Shown: in pieces, positions 43,291 through 55,247 of the stretch | Position numbering within the stretch: the stretch's first letter is position 1 | How the letters are laid out: the number at the start of each line of letters is the position of its first letter | Assembly: GCA_034440615.1 (NCBI GenBank) | Contig: JAOTOM010004370.1 | Coordinates: 62,001-126,000, forward strand | Reading direction: 5' to 3' | Source: Ashinkailepas kermadecensis | Lineage: Eukaryota; Arthropoda; Thecostraca; Neolepadidae | Length of the DNA stretch: 64,000 nt | Translations under genes and position numbers: made by a program | Notes under the pieces: model-generated | What the model was told of the DNA's origin: nothing | The model's database searches: none | Seen by the model: only the letters and a program-made list of their open reading frames with translations

Positions 43291-43745
43291 CCCGGCGTGT
43301 TCTGGTATTGGAACATCGTACGCTGGAAGGCATCGGTGTCCAGGTCGCTATTTGCGGCGGTGTTGTCGGTGATAAGCCGTTTGACCGTCTTCACGCCAAC
43401 TTCTGCCCGGCAGTTTCTGTGTGGGAATGCCACCGAAGAGAGCCGGTGATAGACAGGCCCTGCCCCGTGAGGTGGTTGGCCTGGACATAGTCAGCCCACC
43501 GTGTCGTGAAGTATGACCAGTCCTCACTGCTGCCACCAGCTGAGATTGTGGGTCTCTGGATCCTGGGCCCATCAATCCTGGACGTCGCAGGGCTGTGCTG
43601 ATGGCTGGTGCTGTGAATGGTGATGAGGGCAGCCACTATGACTGGATCCAAATCCTGGGTGGTGTACCCGCAGCCTTCGATAGGACACTGGACAATCGGC
43701 ATCTTGTCTTCTGTGGCCTTTCTGGCAACTATATGAGTGTACACA
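43260..43745 (-). mobile_element. Ty3/gypsy retrotransposon remnant: gag joined to integrase
   Basis: Minus strand from 43724: a gag-like start (MPIVQCPIEGCGYTTQDLDP; PTISAGGSSEDWSYFTTRW). At about 43430, in another frame, it passes to an integrase core piece ([31 protein letters not shown]). Protease, RT and RNase H are missing, so this is an internally deleted relic. No LTRs seen. Confidence 0.7.
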
Positions 43746-43859
43746 CAGATGAGACCACTCTCTTTGTCTACTTAATTATTTATTGACGATGTTCACACTC
43801 ATATCTGGAACAGACAAGAGGTCACGTCACTGGCACGTATCATTACCATCTAAGATGCT

Positions 43860-44135
43860 TTGAGTGGTTTGAGGCTTTGAACTCTAGGTATTTTGATACA
43901 GTAGTAATTTTTACCGTTAGGTTTAATGACCAGTTAGTTGATTTGAACATTCGGATATTTACCGTTTTTGATGTTTTTAACTGTTAGATGCTTTGATACG
44001 TTAGAAGTTTTGAACATCTCCAACAGAAGGCAGTTTCCGCGGATTAGGGGTTTTGGACCATTAGAAGAGTTGAACTTTAGAGGATTTTAGAAGTTTTGAA
44101 CTATTCGATGCTCTGAATCCTTAGACGTTCTGATA
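43860..44135 (+). repeat. Degenerate TTAGA-TTTTGAAC periodic repeat, second block
   Basis: Units such as TTAGAAGTTTTGAAC and TTAGATGCTTTGATAC repeat about every 15 bp, related to the inverted block at 23990-24140. Both abut a C- or G-rich tract. Function unknown. Confidence 0.55.
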
Positions 44136-44539
44136 CACCCCCGAGACAAAACAACAGAAGGTAGGAAGTAAGTAAAATAGGTGCCTACTACATCCCATTT
44201 CCCTATGAAAAGTCGGCGGAAGTGGTAAGTTCAAAATAGAGAAAGCATGATGTAACATAACCTAACCTAGCCCAACCTATGTAAGAAACCAAATTCTGTT
44301 TCGTTTGAATGGAAAATTTCCCAACAATTTTGTTCCCAAACATTTTCAAGTTAAGAAAGCCTGACAACCCAGGTGAGAGAACCTAACCTAACCTAAGCTA
44401 TCCTCAACTGTTTTTAATGCAAAAAACTAAATAAAAAAATAAAAGTTTGTATAGCTTGCAACAAAACCATAACCTAGATACCTCACCTACCCCTAACTAG
44501 GTAGGTACATACCATATCTTAACCAAACATAGCACATTC

Positions 44540-44891
44540 GGTAATCTTTACCTTTCGGCCGACACATACTGCCAAGGTTAGTGATTTGTAAAGAGGTGTC
44601 GCATACAATGTCGCATATATTTCATGACATGGCCAAAAAATTTGCTTCGGAGGATTCTGGTTTTCCGGTTAGGTTAGGTTAGGTTAGATTATATTAGATT
44701 ATATTATGCTATGATACATTTTGTATATTATGCTACATTATCTTAGTCTAGGTTAAGTGGTAATCTTTACCGACACCCGAGTCCTGTGACGTCACTTCCC
44801 TGACTCCTGTGACGTCACTGTTCCCCACTGTACACCTGTTTACAAATCAGTAACCTTGGCAGTATGTGTCGACAGAAAGGTAAAGATTACC
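44540..44891. mobile_element. 352-bp MITE with about 60-bp inverted ends and 8-bp TSD
   Basis: It starts GGTAATCTTTACCTTTCGG and ends with the reverse complement (AAAGGTAAAGATTACC), with similarity extending through ACATACTGCCAAGGTTA. Exact 8-bp TSD GCACATTC (44532-44539 and 44892-44899). Its middle contains a GGTTA-GGTTA run. Non-autonomous; hAT-, P- or Merlin-like by TSD length. Confidence 0.9.
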
Positions 44892-44899
44892 GCACATTC

Positions 44900-45249
44900 A
44901 TATGCTTAATGTAGGGAAAAATGGGTGTAAAACTTGTCTTGTGGTTACCTTAAGCTGCAATAATATCTTTCTTTTTTTTTAGTGTAATGCTCATAAATGT
45001 GCTGAGCATGATGTGACCACTCATTTCCTCTTCAATTGCATACTTTTCAGTTCGGAGGCAAAATAACATCGAAAAAAGAGTTTGGAGTTGGGTACCTAAT
45101 ATATCGTAAAAAGTAGTGTTCAAAATAAAGAACAAAAAGATATAACAACCTTACTAGACTTGGTAAATTTGGAGATCAAGGTATAATTTTTTAAAAAGTA
45201 CAATGCATGGTTGCTACCATGCAACCATTAATTTTATCTGCAAATGATT
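44900..45249. other. Dispersed repeat fragments, no gene
   Basis: Copy of the AAAATG.GTGTAAAACTTGTC block (44905-44970), then the TGTGACCACTCATTTCCTCT block (45011-45065). Confidence 0.5.
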
Positions 45250-46350
45250 GCTTTTAAGTCAACTGCAGTCTATACAATTAATGATGTCATAGGCACAATA
45301 CAGAGGAAATGTGCTATGATATTAACAGTATTTTATGAGTTAACACTGCAAACATTTACATACCTTAATGGGATCATCCAGGCTGTGGATTGTCTGTACC
45401 TCTATGGTATCGGACTGACCAGCACAGCATTTGGACTGAGGCTTATAAAGCTCTGATGCTTCGAGAATGATTTATGAATTTTTCTGCAGTGGAATTCCTT
45501 AAAAAACAAACACTGGCAGACTTTGGAACAATTTGAGCAAATATCATCACTGGGAACGACACAGTTTTGTCAGAAAAAATTATAAACTTGTTTGATGGTC
45601 CTCAAAAGAAAGCTTAATGTTTCTGTTAGATACTGGAACTCAACGGATACAATGTCAAGCTAAGCTTACACTGATGCATGGCGTATCTTGCGCATGACTA
45701 CATCTGGCTTGTCTACTGACATTTGCCGAGTGTTCTGCTTATGATCAAAGGGTTCAAAAATTACATCTGAATAGGTAAATCATAGAGAGATCACAAAATA
45801 ACCTAACCTAACCTAACGTAGACTAAGATAACATAGCATAATATAGGAAATATCTTATAGCATAATATAATCTAACCTAACCTAACCTAACCAGAATACC
45901 AGAATCTTTCCAAACAGACTTTTTGGCCACAATGTCATCAAATCTGCAACATTGTTAGCACTGCTGTTAACGTTAATAGCATCGTAAGGAACTTCTTGCC
46001 TTGATTGAAGGTTATGGACATGTCTGGCTGGAAATATTCCTTGTTGGGAATAAATATTGCATTAAGCCAGAAACATAAGGCTTTCAATGACAGAGTATTG
46101 AATCAAGTGCATAAAGTGTTGAATTTCTTCTTTATCACAACTGTGACACACCAGGTATGGATAATTATATGCAATGGGCTATATTTATAGAGTGAAGATT
46201 TTAATGGTGTATTCTTTTGCCAAATGAAAAGTAATAATTTGCAGAGAAAATGAGTGGTCACATCTTTTTCACCTTAAAGTACATGGTATTTAAGAAATTC
46301 CAAAGTATCAAATTTTACCTTGATCTCCAATAATACCCTAAGCTTGCCTA
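45250..46350 (+). repeat. About 1-kb dispersed element, direct copy
   Basis: Plus-strand partner of 37115-38150. The coding-like stretch IQRKCAMILTVFYELTLQTF is conserved at the protein level. It then carries CCTAA-rich sequence (45798-45895) and GTGTTGAATTTCTTCTTTAT (46118). No start-to-stop gene remains. Confidence 0.7.
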
Positions 46351-48059
46351 GCCTTCCATGGAAGAAAGTGAATAGGTGCCTACCTAACTACATTTTTAAT
46401 CTTTGAAAATTTCCAAGCATTTTTTTCTTTAAAATTTTTTTATTGAAAAACTTAACATATCCTAACATAACTAAGCTAGCCTGGACTGTTTTTGAGGAAA
46501 AAATGTATTATTGTGCTTTAAGGTGGTAACAAAAAAGATTTTACACCAATTTGGCACCATAATGCAAACAAATGGGTTAGGTTAGGTTAGTTTAGTTTTT
46601 TTTTTAAAGTTGAACAATGATTAAAAAAGCTTTGAAAAAAATTGAAAATTCTTTTTCCTTCAAAAGCAGCTTATGTTAAGTTAGGTTGGGTTAGGCTTTT
46701 CAAATGTTGAAAATTTTCAGAAAATACATTTCTTGACATATTTTTTACTTTTTTTCTCTAAAGGTAGGTTAAGCTAGGTTAAGATAGGTTATGTTGCATT
46801 TTTATTTATTTTGTAATCATTTCTTTTTATGCTATGTTACATAAAGTAATAAAGTAATAAAGTCATGAAGTGTTAAGGCTTAATAAGAGCTGCAGGGGCC
46901 ATCTGGGTTAAGTCTATCTAGAATAGATACTAGAATAGATACTAGAATAGTACATGCTCTCATCCCAATCAATCCATTATCTCAAATTCCTAGGGAGCTA
47001 TACATCCTAGCCTATCTAGCACCATTCACCTGATATTGCATAACACACTCCTCCAGCAATTAAAAACTCCTCCAATCAAGCCAATTGTGCTATCATAGCC
47101 AATCTCATCAGTATCACATCCTGAAGGAAGGTGCTGAATCCACTGCTAGGTACACCCTATATAAAGTTATAAAGTGTTTAGACTTAATAAGAGACCCTAG
47201 GGCCCATCCAGTTAAGTGTGTAAATGGAAGATGCCATAAGCCTGGTAAAAAGATCCACCCCAACCATCACCACATCCTAAAGAAACCATCCAACAACATC
47301 CCACACACCTATCAATGCCTATCTATCCTAGCTATCCAGCCCTATTCCTTTATCCCTCTTAACACATGTGGATTGAATGCCTTACCAATAATTTTCAAAC
47401 TGCATCCATGCCTGCTTAAAGGGGTCTGTGCCATGCACACCTACTTAGCATAAATCTCACCCCATCCATCACAAATTAGAACTCAAAACAAGATTTTCAT
47501 GTCTAAATAAGTTGTCCACCCTACTTTTAAATACATTCAATGAGGTTACCTAACATTTTCACAGAAAATGAGTGGTACCATCATCTTAGCCACACTGGTA
47601 AACACTGCATTGGAATAATAAATTCCAAGAGTTCATAGGAACACCTTAAATCACAAATTTACCTCCCAAATCTAAATTTGTGTATGCAAATTGTTCTTTT
47701 TGTTATATTTTTGTATAGCTCACAACAAAAGCCTAACCTAGCTTAACCAAATATAACCCCTTTGTAGTGAGTAGGGCTGGATAGGTAAGGTTAGAGTAAC
47801 TCACACATTGATAAGTGTGAGATGTTGGTGGATGTATTCTTTGGAATTAGGGATGTGGTGTTGGCTGGGGTGAAAGGTGTCTTTTTGCCAGGGCTATGGT
47901 ATCCTTTGCAGATTTAACCTGGATGGGCCCTTTTGGCTCTTATTAAGTCTGATCACTTTATGCTTTATGGAAGTAAAATGTGTGTAAAACTTGTATCATG
48001 GTTACCTTAAGTTGCAATAATACCATACTTTTTAAAAGTAACATCCTTGCTCTTTATTC
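46351..48059. other. Gene-free repeat-rich region
   Basis: CCTAA/TTAGG runs lie at 46570, 46680 and 47735. Dispersed blocks lie at 46500-46560 (minus), 47560-47670, 47820-47905 and 47966-48032. No exon recognised. Confidence 0.5.
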
Positions 48060-48072
48060 ATGGGTGCTAAAT

Positions 48073-48112
48073 GACCTAGTAGTTGGTGTGCCCTTAAGCC
48101 CAAATAATCAAT
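48073..48112 (+). mobile_element. Tail-only element (LINE subtype)
   Basis: ATGGGTGCTAAATGACC...GTGTGCCCTTAAGCCC and AAATAATCAA. Likely TSD TTGCTCTTTATT / TTGCTCATTATT (48048 and 48110 regions) with one mismatch. Confidence 0.6.
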
Positions 48113-48298
48113 TGCTCATTATTTTGAACACGACCATGAATAAATGTTAGCATTCTAATCACCATGTTTCTAGGCAAGTTACCTGCATTGTCTTTTTCTG
48201 GTTTAAGGTCCCTTGAAACTAACACTCCTCAATCTTTCTACTTTCTAATGGCATTCAGTTCACTGTCCACCATTGTAATATCTAAATTCTTACCCCCA

Positions 48299-48357
48299 GC
48301 CCAATGGGCACTAAATCACCTCGTAGTCGGCGTGCTCTCAAGCCCAAATAATAAATC
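48299..48357 (+). mobile_element. Tail-only element (LINE subtype), TSD uncertain
   Basis: AATGGGCACTAAATCACCTC, then GTAGTCGGCGTGCTCTCAAG and CCCAAATAATAAATCAA, the same subtype as the tail of the LINE at 1.75 kb. The flanking duplication is too diverged to be sure. Confidence 0.6.
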
Positions 48358-48413
48358 AACCTCCAGATCCCATATGTATGGCCTTGCATAGATCCTACAT
48401 GCCAGTTTATGTA

Positions 48414-48470
48414 TTGGGCGCTGCATGACTGACGCAGTTGATGCGCCCTTAAACTCCAACAACCAACCAA
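48414..48470 (+). mobile_element. Tail-only retroposed micro-element (57 bp)
   Basis: TTGGGCGCTGCATGACTGAC, then GCAGTTGATGCGCCCTTAAA and CAACAACCAACCAA. Exact 12-bp TSD CCAGTTTATGTA (48402-48413 and 48471-48482). The tail matches the LINE at 27.1 kb closely. Confidence 0.88.
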
Positions 48471-49505
48471 CCAGTTTATGTACCTAAGTGTATGCATATC
48501 ATGGGTATTTAGGTACATGGGAGTGTATGAAATGTTTTAATTTTTGCAGAAACTGCAGAATTCTCACAGTTTGAAGGTAGGTAGTCAAACATATACCAAA
48601 TGGAAAATAGATAGATTGCTCAGTGATGTGTACCAACATGATAGTATTTCCACACTGATGCAAACCACATTTCCATATTTTGCAAAACTGAGTGACTTAA
48701 GACATCAACAGATAGCTTTCAAAGCAAAATGTTCGACTTTGGATCAGTTAAGGCCAACTTTGGTTGACTAAAACTGGCTTGGCCATACTGTTGGGCAAAG
48801 CCAGATCTGACTGGATTTTTTGCAAGGTAGCTACCATGTGCATATTCTACTATCTTATGCATATGCTATGCATATTCTAAGAATATGCATATTCTAAGAG
48901 GGTTGTTGCAGACCTCCTCCCTATTATTTAGAAATGGAGAGTATGAGTGATTTAAAATAACAAGGAAAAGCAACATGCTACAACTATCACAGGATCTCAG
49001 AACTTGTACACAAAAATACAAAAATGAAAACAGCATTATGTTGCTGACTGTGGTAAAATCAAGGTAAATTTGTGCTTGAACATGATGCTTGAATTTGTTG
49101 ACTTTTTCCACTGCAATGCTTTTGAGTGTGGTTCAGAAGATGTGATTGCTTTTTCCTTTGCAAATACTTATTTTTTCAGTTGCCAAGCACAATCACACCA
49201 TAAAACTGCTTCGAACCCTGCAGTGTGGTCAGCCATCATTTCTCAGCTGGCTGGGGAAATGACGATTCCTCAGGTTACCATAGCCGCCCGACAGGGGTGT
49301 GAAAACACGGAGATGTTTCCGGGGATTCGCATAGTCTCCATCGTCCATCCCTCTCTTCCCATTCCACCACCCATCATGTACCAGCGTCCCCTTGTATGCC
49401 CTGTATCCAACCCTGCAACAACAACCCATCTCCTGTCAGGAGCAGGTAGGCCTACTTCCCCTGGTCTACCTGTCTGCTCAGTTGTATCTGGGAAGTCGCA
49501 CCCCC

Positions 49506-50161
49506 CCCCCAGGCAGTGTTGGAAATATGGTCCTTTTTTGGAACTTTTGTCCTCCAAAGAATTATACACTCCCCAAAAAATCCACTCCTTACATTACAAG
49601 ATATATCATGAAGAGCCTTGCTTAAACAGCAATCTCAGCTAGCTGTCATAATCCAATAGTATTATTGGATTGTGATGAAGCAGAGGGTGCAGCACAGTAA
49701 TAAATTATTCATGAAACAGGGTGGAATATACCACTTTCTGAACACTCAAACGACATCCTTCTCCAGAAAGTATTGACATCCTGCTCCTTGATGAATGCTT
49801 ATGAAGTATTTGTGTCTCCTTTCTAACAGTATCTCGTTTATAAACAAAAAACTTCGAAAAACAAGACTTTATTTCTTTGTCTCAGTAATTTGTATTCACC
49901 CCATGGTTACCAGATATTATGCACTCCGTAATTGCATAAACTCAAGGATTATACACTCCGAATCCAAGAACGAGAAGTGAAAATCCAACACTACCCCCAG
50001 GGGACGAGTGGTCTAGGGGTAAGATGCTCGTCTCACAATGGAAAGATTGTGGGTTTGAGTCTTATCTGTCGCTGCTCTTCGCCCGCGACCAATCGGCGTG
50101 AGAGATTGGCGACGCTATATGACTCAACGGTCGACGTGTCGTAAAACCAATAACCAACCAA
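49506..50161 (+). mobile_element. 656-bp insertion with a SINE at its 3' end, nested in the LINE
   Basis: GGAAGTCGCACCCCC occurs at 49491-49505 and again at 50162-50176, like a 15-bp TSD; removing the insert rejoins the LINE 5' region. The 3' part (about 50003-50161) is the standard SINE. The 5' 500 bp is unrelated, including a hAT-like MITE fragment (about 49697-49845). Confidence 0.7.
50003..50161 (+). mobile_element. tRNA-derived SINE
   Basis: GGGACGAGTGGTCTAGGGGT head, GTGGGTTTGAGTC in the B-box position (mutated), body and CGACGC hairpin tail. It has no private TSD; its 3' flank belongs to the duplication bounding the larger 49506-50161 insertion. Confidence 0.9.
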
Positions 50162-52105
50162 GGAAGTCGCACCCCCTCTGCCCGTCCCCTGGGGTTGACA
50201 GAGTCCTGGAGGCTGAGGTCTCCATCACACAGTGCTAGTTGTGACAGGGGAGCAGCACTCCTCTTTGGTCCTGATATCCCGGAGGGGCTGGCGGGCCCGT
50301 AGGGCCAATGCGGGTCAAGCGAAAGGTCGCCTTGAGCTGGAGACTTGGGGGCCTGGTGCTTGCCGGCCCGGCCAGCCGGGGTCAAGGGACGGGCGGCGCT
50401 GCGAGTCCGATCTGGGTGGTGCGCCTGTCTCCTGGCCGTGCGAAGGCGCTGCCCGCCTCGGGGAAGCGCCTCGGGCGCCTGGCGTCCACCCATCCGCGGG
50501 AGATAGGCGTTCCCCATGTATGGCCTCTGTGTCGTGGGGCGCCAAAGGAGCCAATAACAAATGCACTTTATGGCAACTTAAAAAAAACCTTTCATGGACA
50601 TCTCACAAAGGACCAGAACACCGGCTTGCCATAGCAAATACCCGACATGTGCAGAGGCATACCGCCCTCAGTATCCCCCGTCCCGACCCGTGGTCTCCAC
50701 CAATGCTTGCTCAGAGTCTATGCTGTTGCCACGTGTGCTGATCCTTTTTGCTTTCATTTGTCAACCGACCCTGGAAAGACTTTATCTGCACTCTCACCAT
50801 TTGAACAGAAGCACCGATACTACCTGCTTGGTGACGTACTCCGATGCGAAAAACTGAGGCATGGAGCAATTGAAGTAGAATTTCGAAGTGCTGATGATGC
50901 AAAGAAATATTTGATCTTAACTTAATTTAAATACAGCATACGAGAGTAGGACAGGAAGCGTAATGCCACAATACCTATTTTAGTTAAGCCACACAGGACG
51001 AAAAACTTGTAAAAAGGTGTTATAAACTGTTTTGATCTGAGGGACGTTTCTGATGCGAAAATTGTTGATGACTTATCTGAGTGGTGTCGTAGTTGCTTGA
51101 AGGATCAAGGTGAGGTGCGGAAACGACCTAAAAGTTACGAACAAAAGTTACGAACAACATTGTGTTGACTTTTAACTCCACAGGCCTACTCATTGCGGTG
51201 TATGTTGGTTACACGAAGGTGAAGGTTAGCGTTTTCTTCCAAACCCTATGCGGTGCTTTCGATACCAGAGGTATGGGCACACCACCGAGTATTGCTGTGG
51301 TCACCCGACTTGTAGATATGGCGCATCAGAACACACTGACGAAAAGTGCGACTTGGAAAAGTTGTGGTGTATAAATTGCGACCAGGGACAGGCCCCGCAC
51401 ACTGCCTACGACAGAGCCTGTCCAGTATATGTCAAGGAGAGATAAATAATTGCACTGAAATGCACTAAACAGATATTGTATGGACAGGCCAGGAATATTT
51501 ATGTGGGCATCCATTCCAAGGTGTTGTATGCATGTAAAGTAAAAGGTACTCAACCTGCCACCACTCACCGGGAGCCTCCTAGTGCCTCCCAGTTTTTTTT
51601 AAGTTCAGCTTAGTGACCTATTGCGGTCATTTGGCCTCGTCTGCACCTCCTTGCCGGAACGAGGTATATGCTGAAGCATCTGACATCCAGGAGGCAGATG
51701 CTGAAGCTTCCACAAAAACACCTGAAACACACGGCCGTCCCGCCGGGGCAGCCGTGATACACTCCACGATGGGGTCCGTGAAGCACCAAGTGAAGATGCA
51801 GAGCCTGAAACCCACCGCATCACCACTGCCCCCTGCCACTGTGACAGAGACTGCTCCACCCATTGGTCTCACTGGTCGGCGGGTGGGAGCGGCCCAGTCG
51901 GGATCGAGATTAGTGCGTCCTCGCGCCATCCACCAGTGGAACCACCCAAGGATCGGACTTCCGGTATTGAGGTATTATCTGGAGCTCCCGATCTCTGAGC
52001 TGCGGGCCGTGCAGCCCGGCTCCATCCACAAGGGGCATCCACTGGTGCCAAGTCCAAGGGGCCGTCACCCCCCAACGACACCCTCACCGACGCCAGGACG
52101 ACAGA

Positions 52106-52264
52106 GGGGACGAGTGGTCTAGGGGTAAGATGCTCGTCTCACAATCGAAAGGTTGTGGGTTCGAGTCTCAACTGTCACTACTCTTCGCCCGCGACCAATC
52201 GGCATGAGAGATTGGCGACGCTATATGACTCAACGGTCGACGTGTCGTGAAAACCAATAACCAA
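52106..52264 (+). mobile_element. tRNA-derived SINE nested in LINE ORF1
   Basis: Exact 13-bp TSD CCAGGACGACAGA (52093-52105 and 52265-52277); it splits the LINE ORF1 coding part. Confidence 0.94.
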
Positions 52265-54044
52265 CCAGGACGACAGATGAGCCCACCTCTCACACCACAC
52301 AAGATTGGTGAGAACCGCATACCGGGTTCTTCACTTGCAACTTCCAGCCGAGCAGTGAAGCGACCACCTCCGTTGGAGGTGTTGCCCACGGAAGGCAGTA
52401 TTCCGCGATCCCGACCGCACAGCCGGCCGAGCTCCGTGGCTGGTCGCGCTCTGGAGCCGCACTATCCCAGGACGGTAGCTAAGCACCATTTTCAGTAGAG
52501 TTCTGACAATCCTTGGAGCATCCACCTGTGTCTGGTGGAAAATGTGAACCAAGTTGCAATATCCCTTTAGGTCAAACTTTAAATGTTTCCCTAGCAGTCC
52601 TTTTTACAATGGAACTGCAGAGGTTTTAGGAACAGTGCCCAGGAGATCCAGGTAATCTTAAATCAGCACTGCTATGTCGTACGCCTTCAAGAGAGCAAAC
52701 TCGGGCCTGACCTTCCCTGCACTTTGAAGGAATACGCAATGTTTCGGTAAGACCTACTGACTGATACAATTGTGCATGGTGGAGTAATGCTGGCTGTTCA
52801 CCATAGTGTTGGAGCTAGCGAGGTCTTGCTAAAGACGATTTCCAAGCAGTAGCAACTCGCAACCTGTTAGGTAACATGTTTGTAACGACATGCTCTATGT
52901 ATCTAACTCCTGGGACTGTTTCACCCGAGGTGAGCCAGTTGTTTTTAGAATTACCCCCCCCTTAGTTTTATGGGATTTTAACTCACACCACACTGTGTGG
53001 GGCTGCGAAAATGTGAACACGAGAGGTTGCATCTTGCAGTCTTTCATCATGGAAGAATCATTATGCGTTTTTAACATAGACGCTCGTACCCACTTTACGA
53101 CAACTGGACATACCTCGGTGCTCGATTCAAGTCTGTGTAGCCAACAGCTGGCACAACATTTTGGTATCTGACGACCCCATGGGTAGTGGCCATTTTCCCA
53201 TCTGGATGACATATAGAGGAGACTCAGCACTGGATACCGGACCCCAGCGATGGAATCTGCATAAGGCTGACTTGGCCAAAGTCGAAGATTAACTCAAAGA
53301 CGAATTCTCCACTCCAACTGGACAAGAACTTCACTCAATAGATATATTCCTATCGCTGCTCTTCGAGCCAATATTGGGATGCATCCCGAAAACGTCCGGA
53401 TCCCCTCGTCGAACCCCTGACCCATGGTAGACCATTGAATGTCGAGATGCCATTCGGGCTTGATGCCGCGAATTCAAAACATTTAATCACAACATTGACA
53501 ACTAATCTCATTTTGTTTTGAAAGGCGAGAGCGATGGTACGTCGCACCATCTCAGAAGCCAAACGTGCATCATGGAGGACATATATCACTACCCTGAATC
53601 GGTTTAGCTCCTCGTCACAGGTGTGGTCTCGAGTAAAAATAATTGTCGGTACATACTGTTCAGTCCCTCTCCCTGCGTTGCGAATAGCCGACCGGGACAT
53701 TAATCACTCTGCGAAAGTTGCCTATGAGACTGGTCGTGCTCTATCACAAAGAAGTCGAGGCAGCACTGAGCATACTGATTTATTACGCCACAAAGCTGTA
53801 TGCGAGTCGATGCCAGTTGATTCACCAACTCAGTGCGCCATTCATACAATCGCCGTTTTGCCATGAAGAAACTAACTTACACCATCGGATCACTTCGGAA
53901 TGTATCAGAGGGACCCCATGGTATCAACAACGCCATATTAACGCGCCTTCCGATCTGCGCTCTTATCTCCTTTCTTGTCTCTTCAACTCCTTGTGGCTTG
54001 TCGGCCATTTTCCCTCCTCTTGGCGATAAGCCATTGTAATCTTT

Positions 54045-54360
54045 ATTGTGAAACCGGGTAAGACTGGCTGTGTTCCTCTACATTATTACCCCATCTCTCT
54101 GACATCATGCCTTTGAAAGCTCATTGAATGGATGATTACCTTGGATGGAGATTACTTATTGTGAAACCGGGTAAGACTGGCTGTGTTCCTCTACATTATT
54201 ACCCCATCTCTCTGACATCATGCCTTTGTAAGCTCATTGAATGGATGATTACCTTGGATGGAGATTACTTATTGTGGAACCGGGTAAGACTGGCCGTGTT
54301 CCTCTACATTATTACCCCATCTCTCCGACATGCCTTTGTAAGCTCATGGAATGGATGATA
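54045..54360. repeat. 113-bp tandem triplication inside LINE RT
   Basis: Units begin ATTGTGAAACCGGGTAAGAC at 54045 and 54158 and, with one change, at 54271. They cover the KPGKTG...YPISLTSCLCKLIEW block. 113 is not divisible by three, so each added copy breaks the frame. Confidence 0.92.
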
Positions 54361-55082
54361 AATGTTCGCCTCAGTTGGTTTCTCGAGAAAGAGGGCATCC
54401 TCACAGGCTCACCATTTGGGTTCAGGAAAAATCGTAGCGCTCTAGATCACGTTTTACGACTGGACTCGGAAATAAGACACAACTTGGTGCAAAATAGCCG
54501 TGTGGGAGCAATTTTTTCGACATAGAGATTGCCTACGACACAGTGTGGCGATACTTACGGAAGTGTGGAACCACGGGATACGCGGACCTATGGGAACATT
54601 AACAAACTTTCTGTGTGACCGTACCTTCCGTGTCCGAGTGTTAAAACACGTATCTCCACATTTTGTCATGGAGAACGGTGTCCCACAGGGGAGCGTACTT
54701 AGCGTTGCGTTGTTTCCAATTTTGATCAATGACATTAAAAGCGGACTCTCACCAAGTATTGGAAGGCCACTTTTCGTTCATTACTTGGCTATTTGGTCCT
54801 GTACGGCACGGTTACCATCCATGGAGAGACAGCTGCAGATTGCCGTAGCCTATCTTGAAAAATGAACGATTGTAAACGGTGTCCGATTCTCTACCTCCAA
54901 AACGGTGGCCGTTCACTTCTGCCGACTTCGTCGCCACTGTTCGGAGATGGTAGTTCGGTTGTATGGCCAACAAATACCTGTGCGGTCATTGGCCCGCTTT
55001 CTCTGCGTCATTCTGGACAACCGGCTATCCTACAGCGACCATTTCAATCCTTTGCAAGATAAGTACTCCCAAGCAGTGAAGG

Positions 55083-55247
55083 TGACGAGTAGTCTAGGGG
55101 TAAGTTGCCCGTCTCACAATCGAAAGATTGTTGGTTCGAGCCTCACCTGTCGCTGCTCTTCGCCCGCGACCAATCGGCGTGAGAGATTGGCGACGCTACA
55201 TGACTGAACGGTCGACGTGTCATAAAACCAATAGCCACCACCACCAC
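55083..55247 (+). mobile_element. tRNA-derived SINE nested in LINE
   Basis: GGTGACGAGTAGTCTAGGGG head, GGTTCGAGCCTC B-box, hairpin tail and CCACCACCACCA end. Likely TSD CAAGCAGTGAA / CAGGCAATGAA (diverged). Confidence 0.87.

Noticed and set aside
49070..49642. 190-codon frame as a host gene
   Set aside because: It crosses the TSD and 5' end of the LINE and a nested insertion boundary; no domain recognised.
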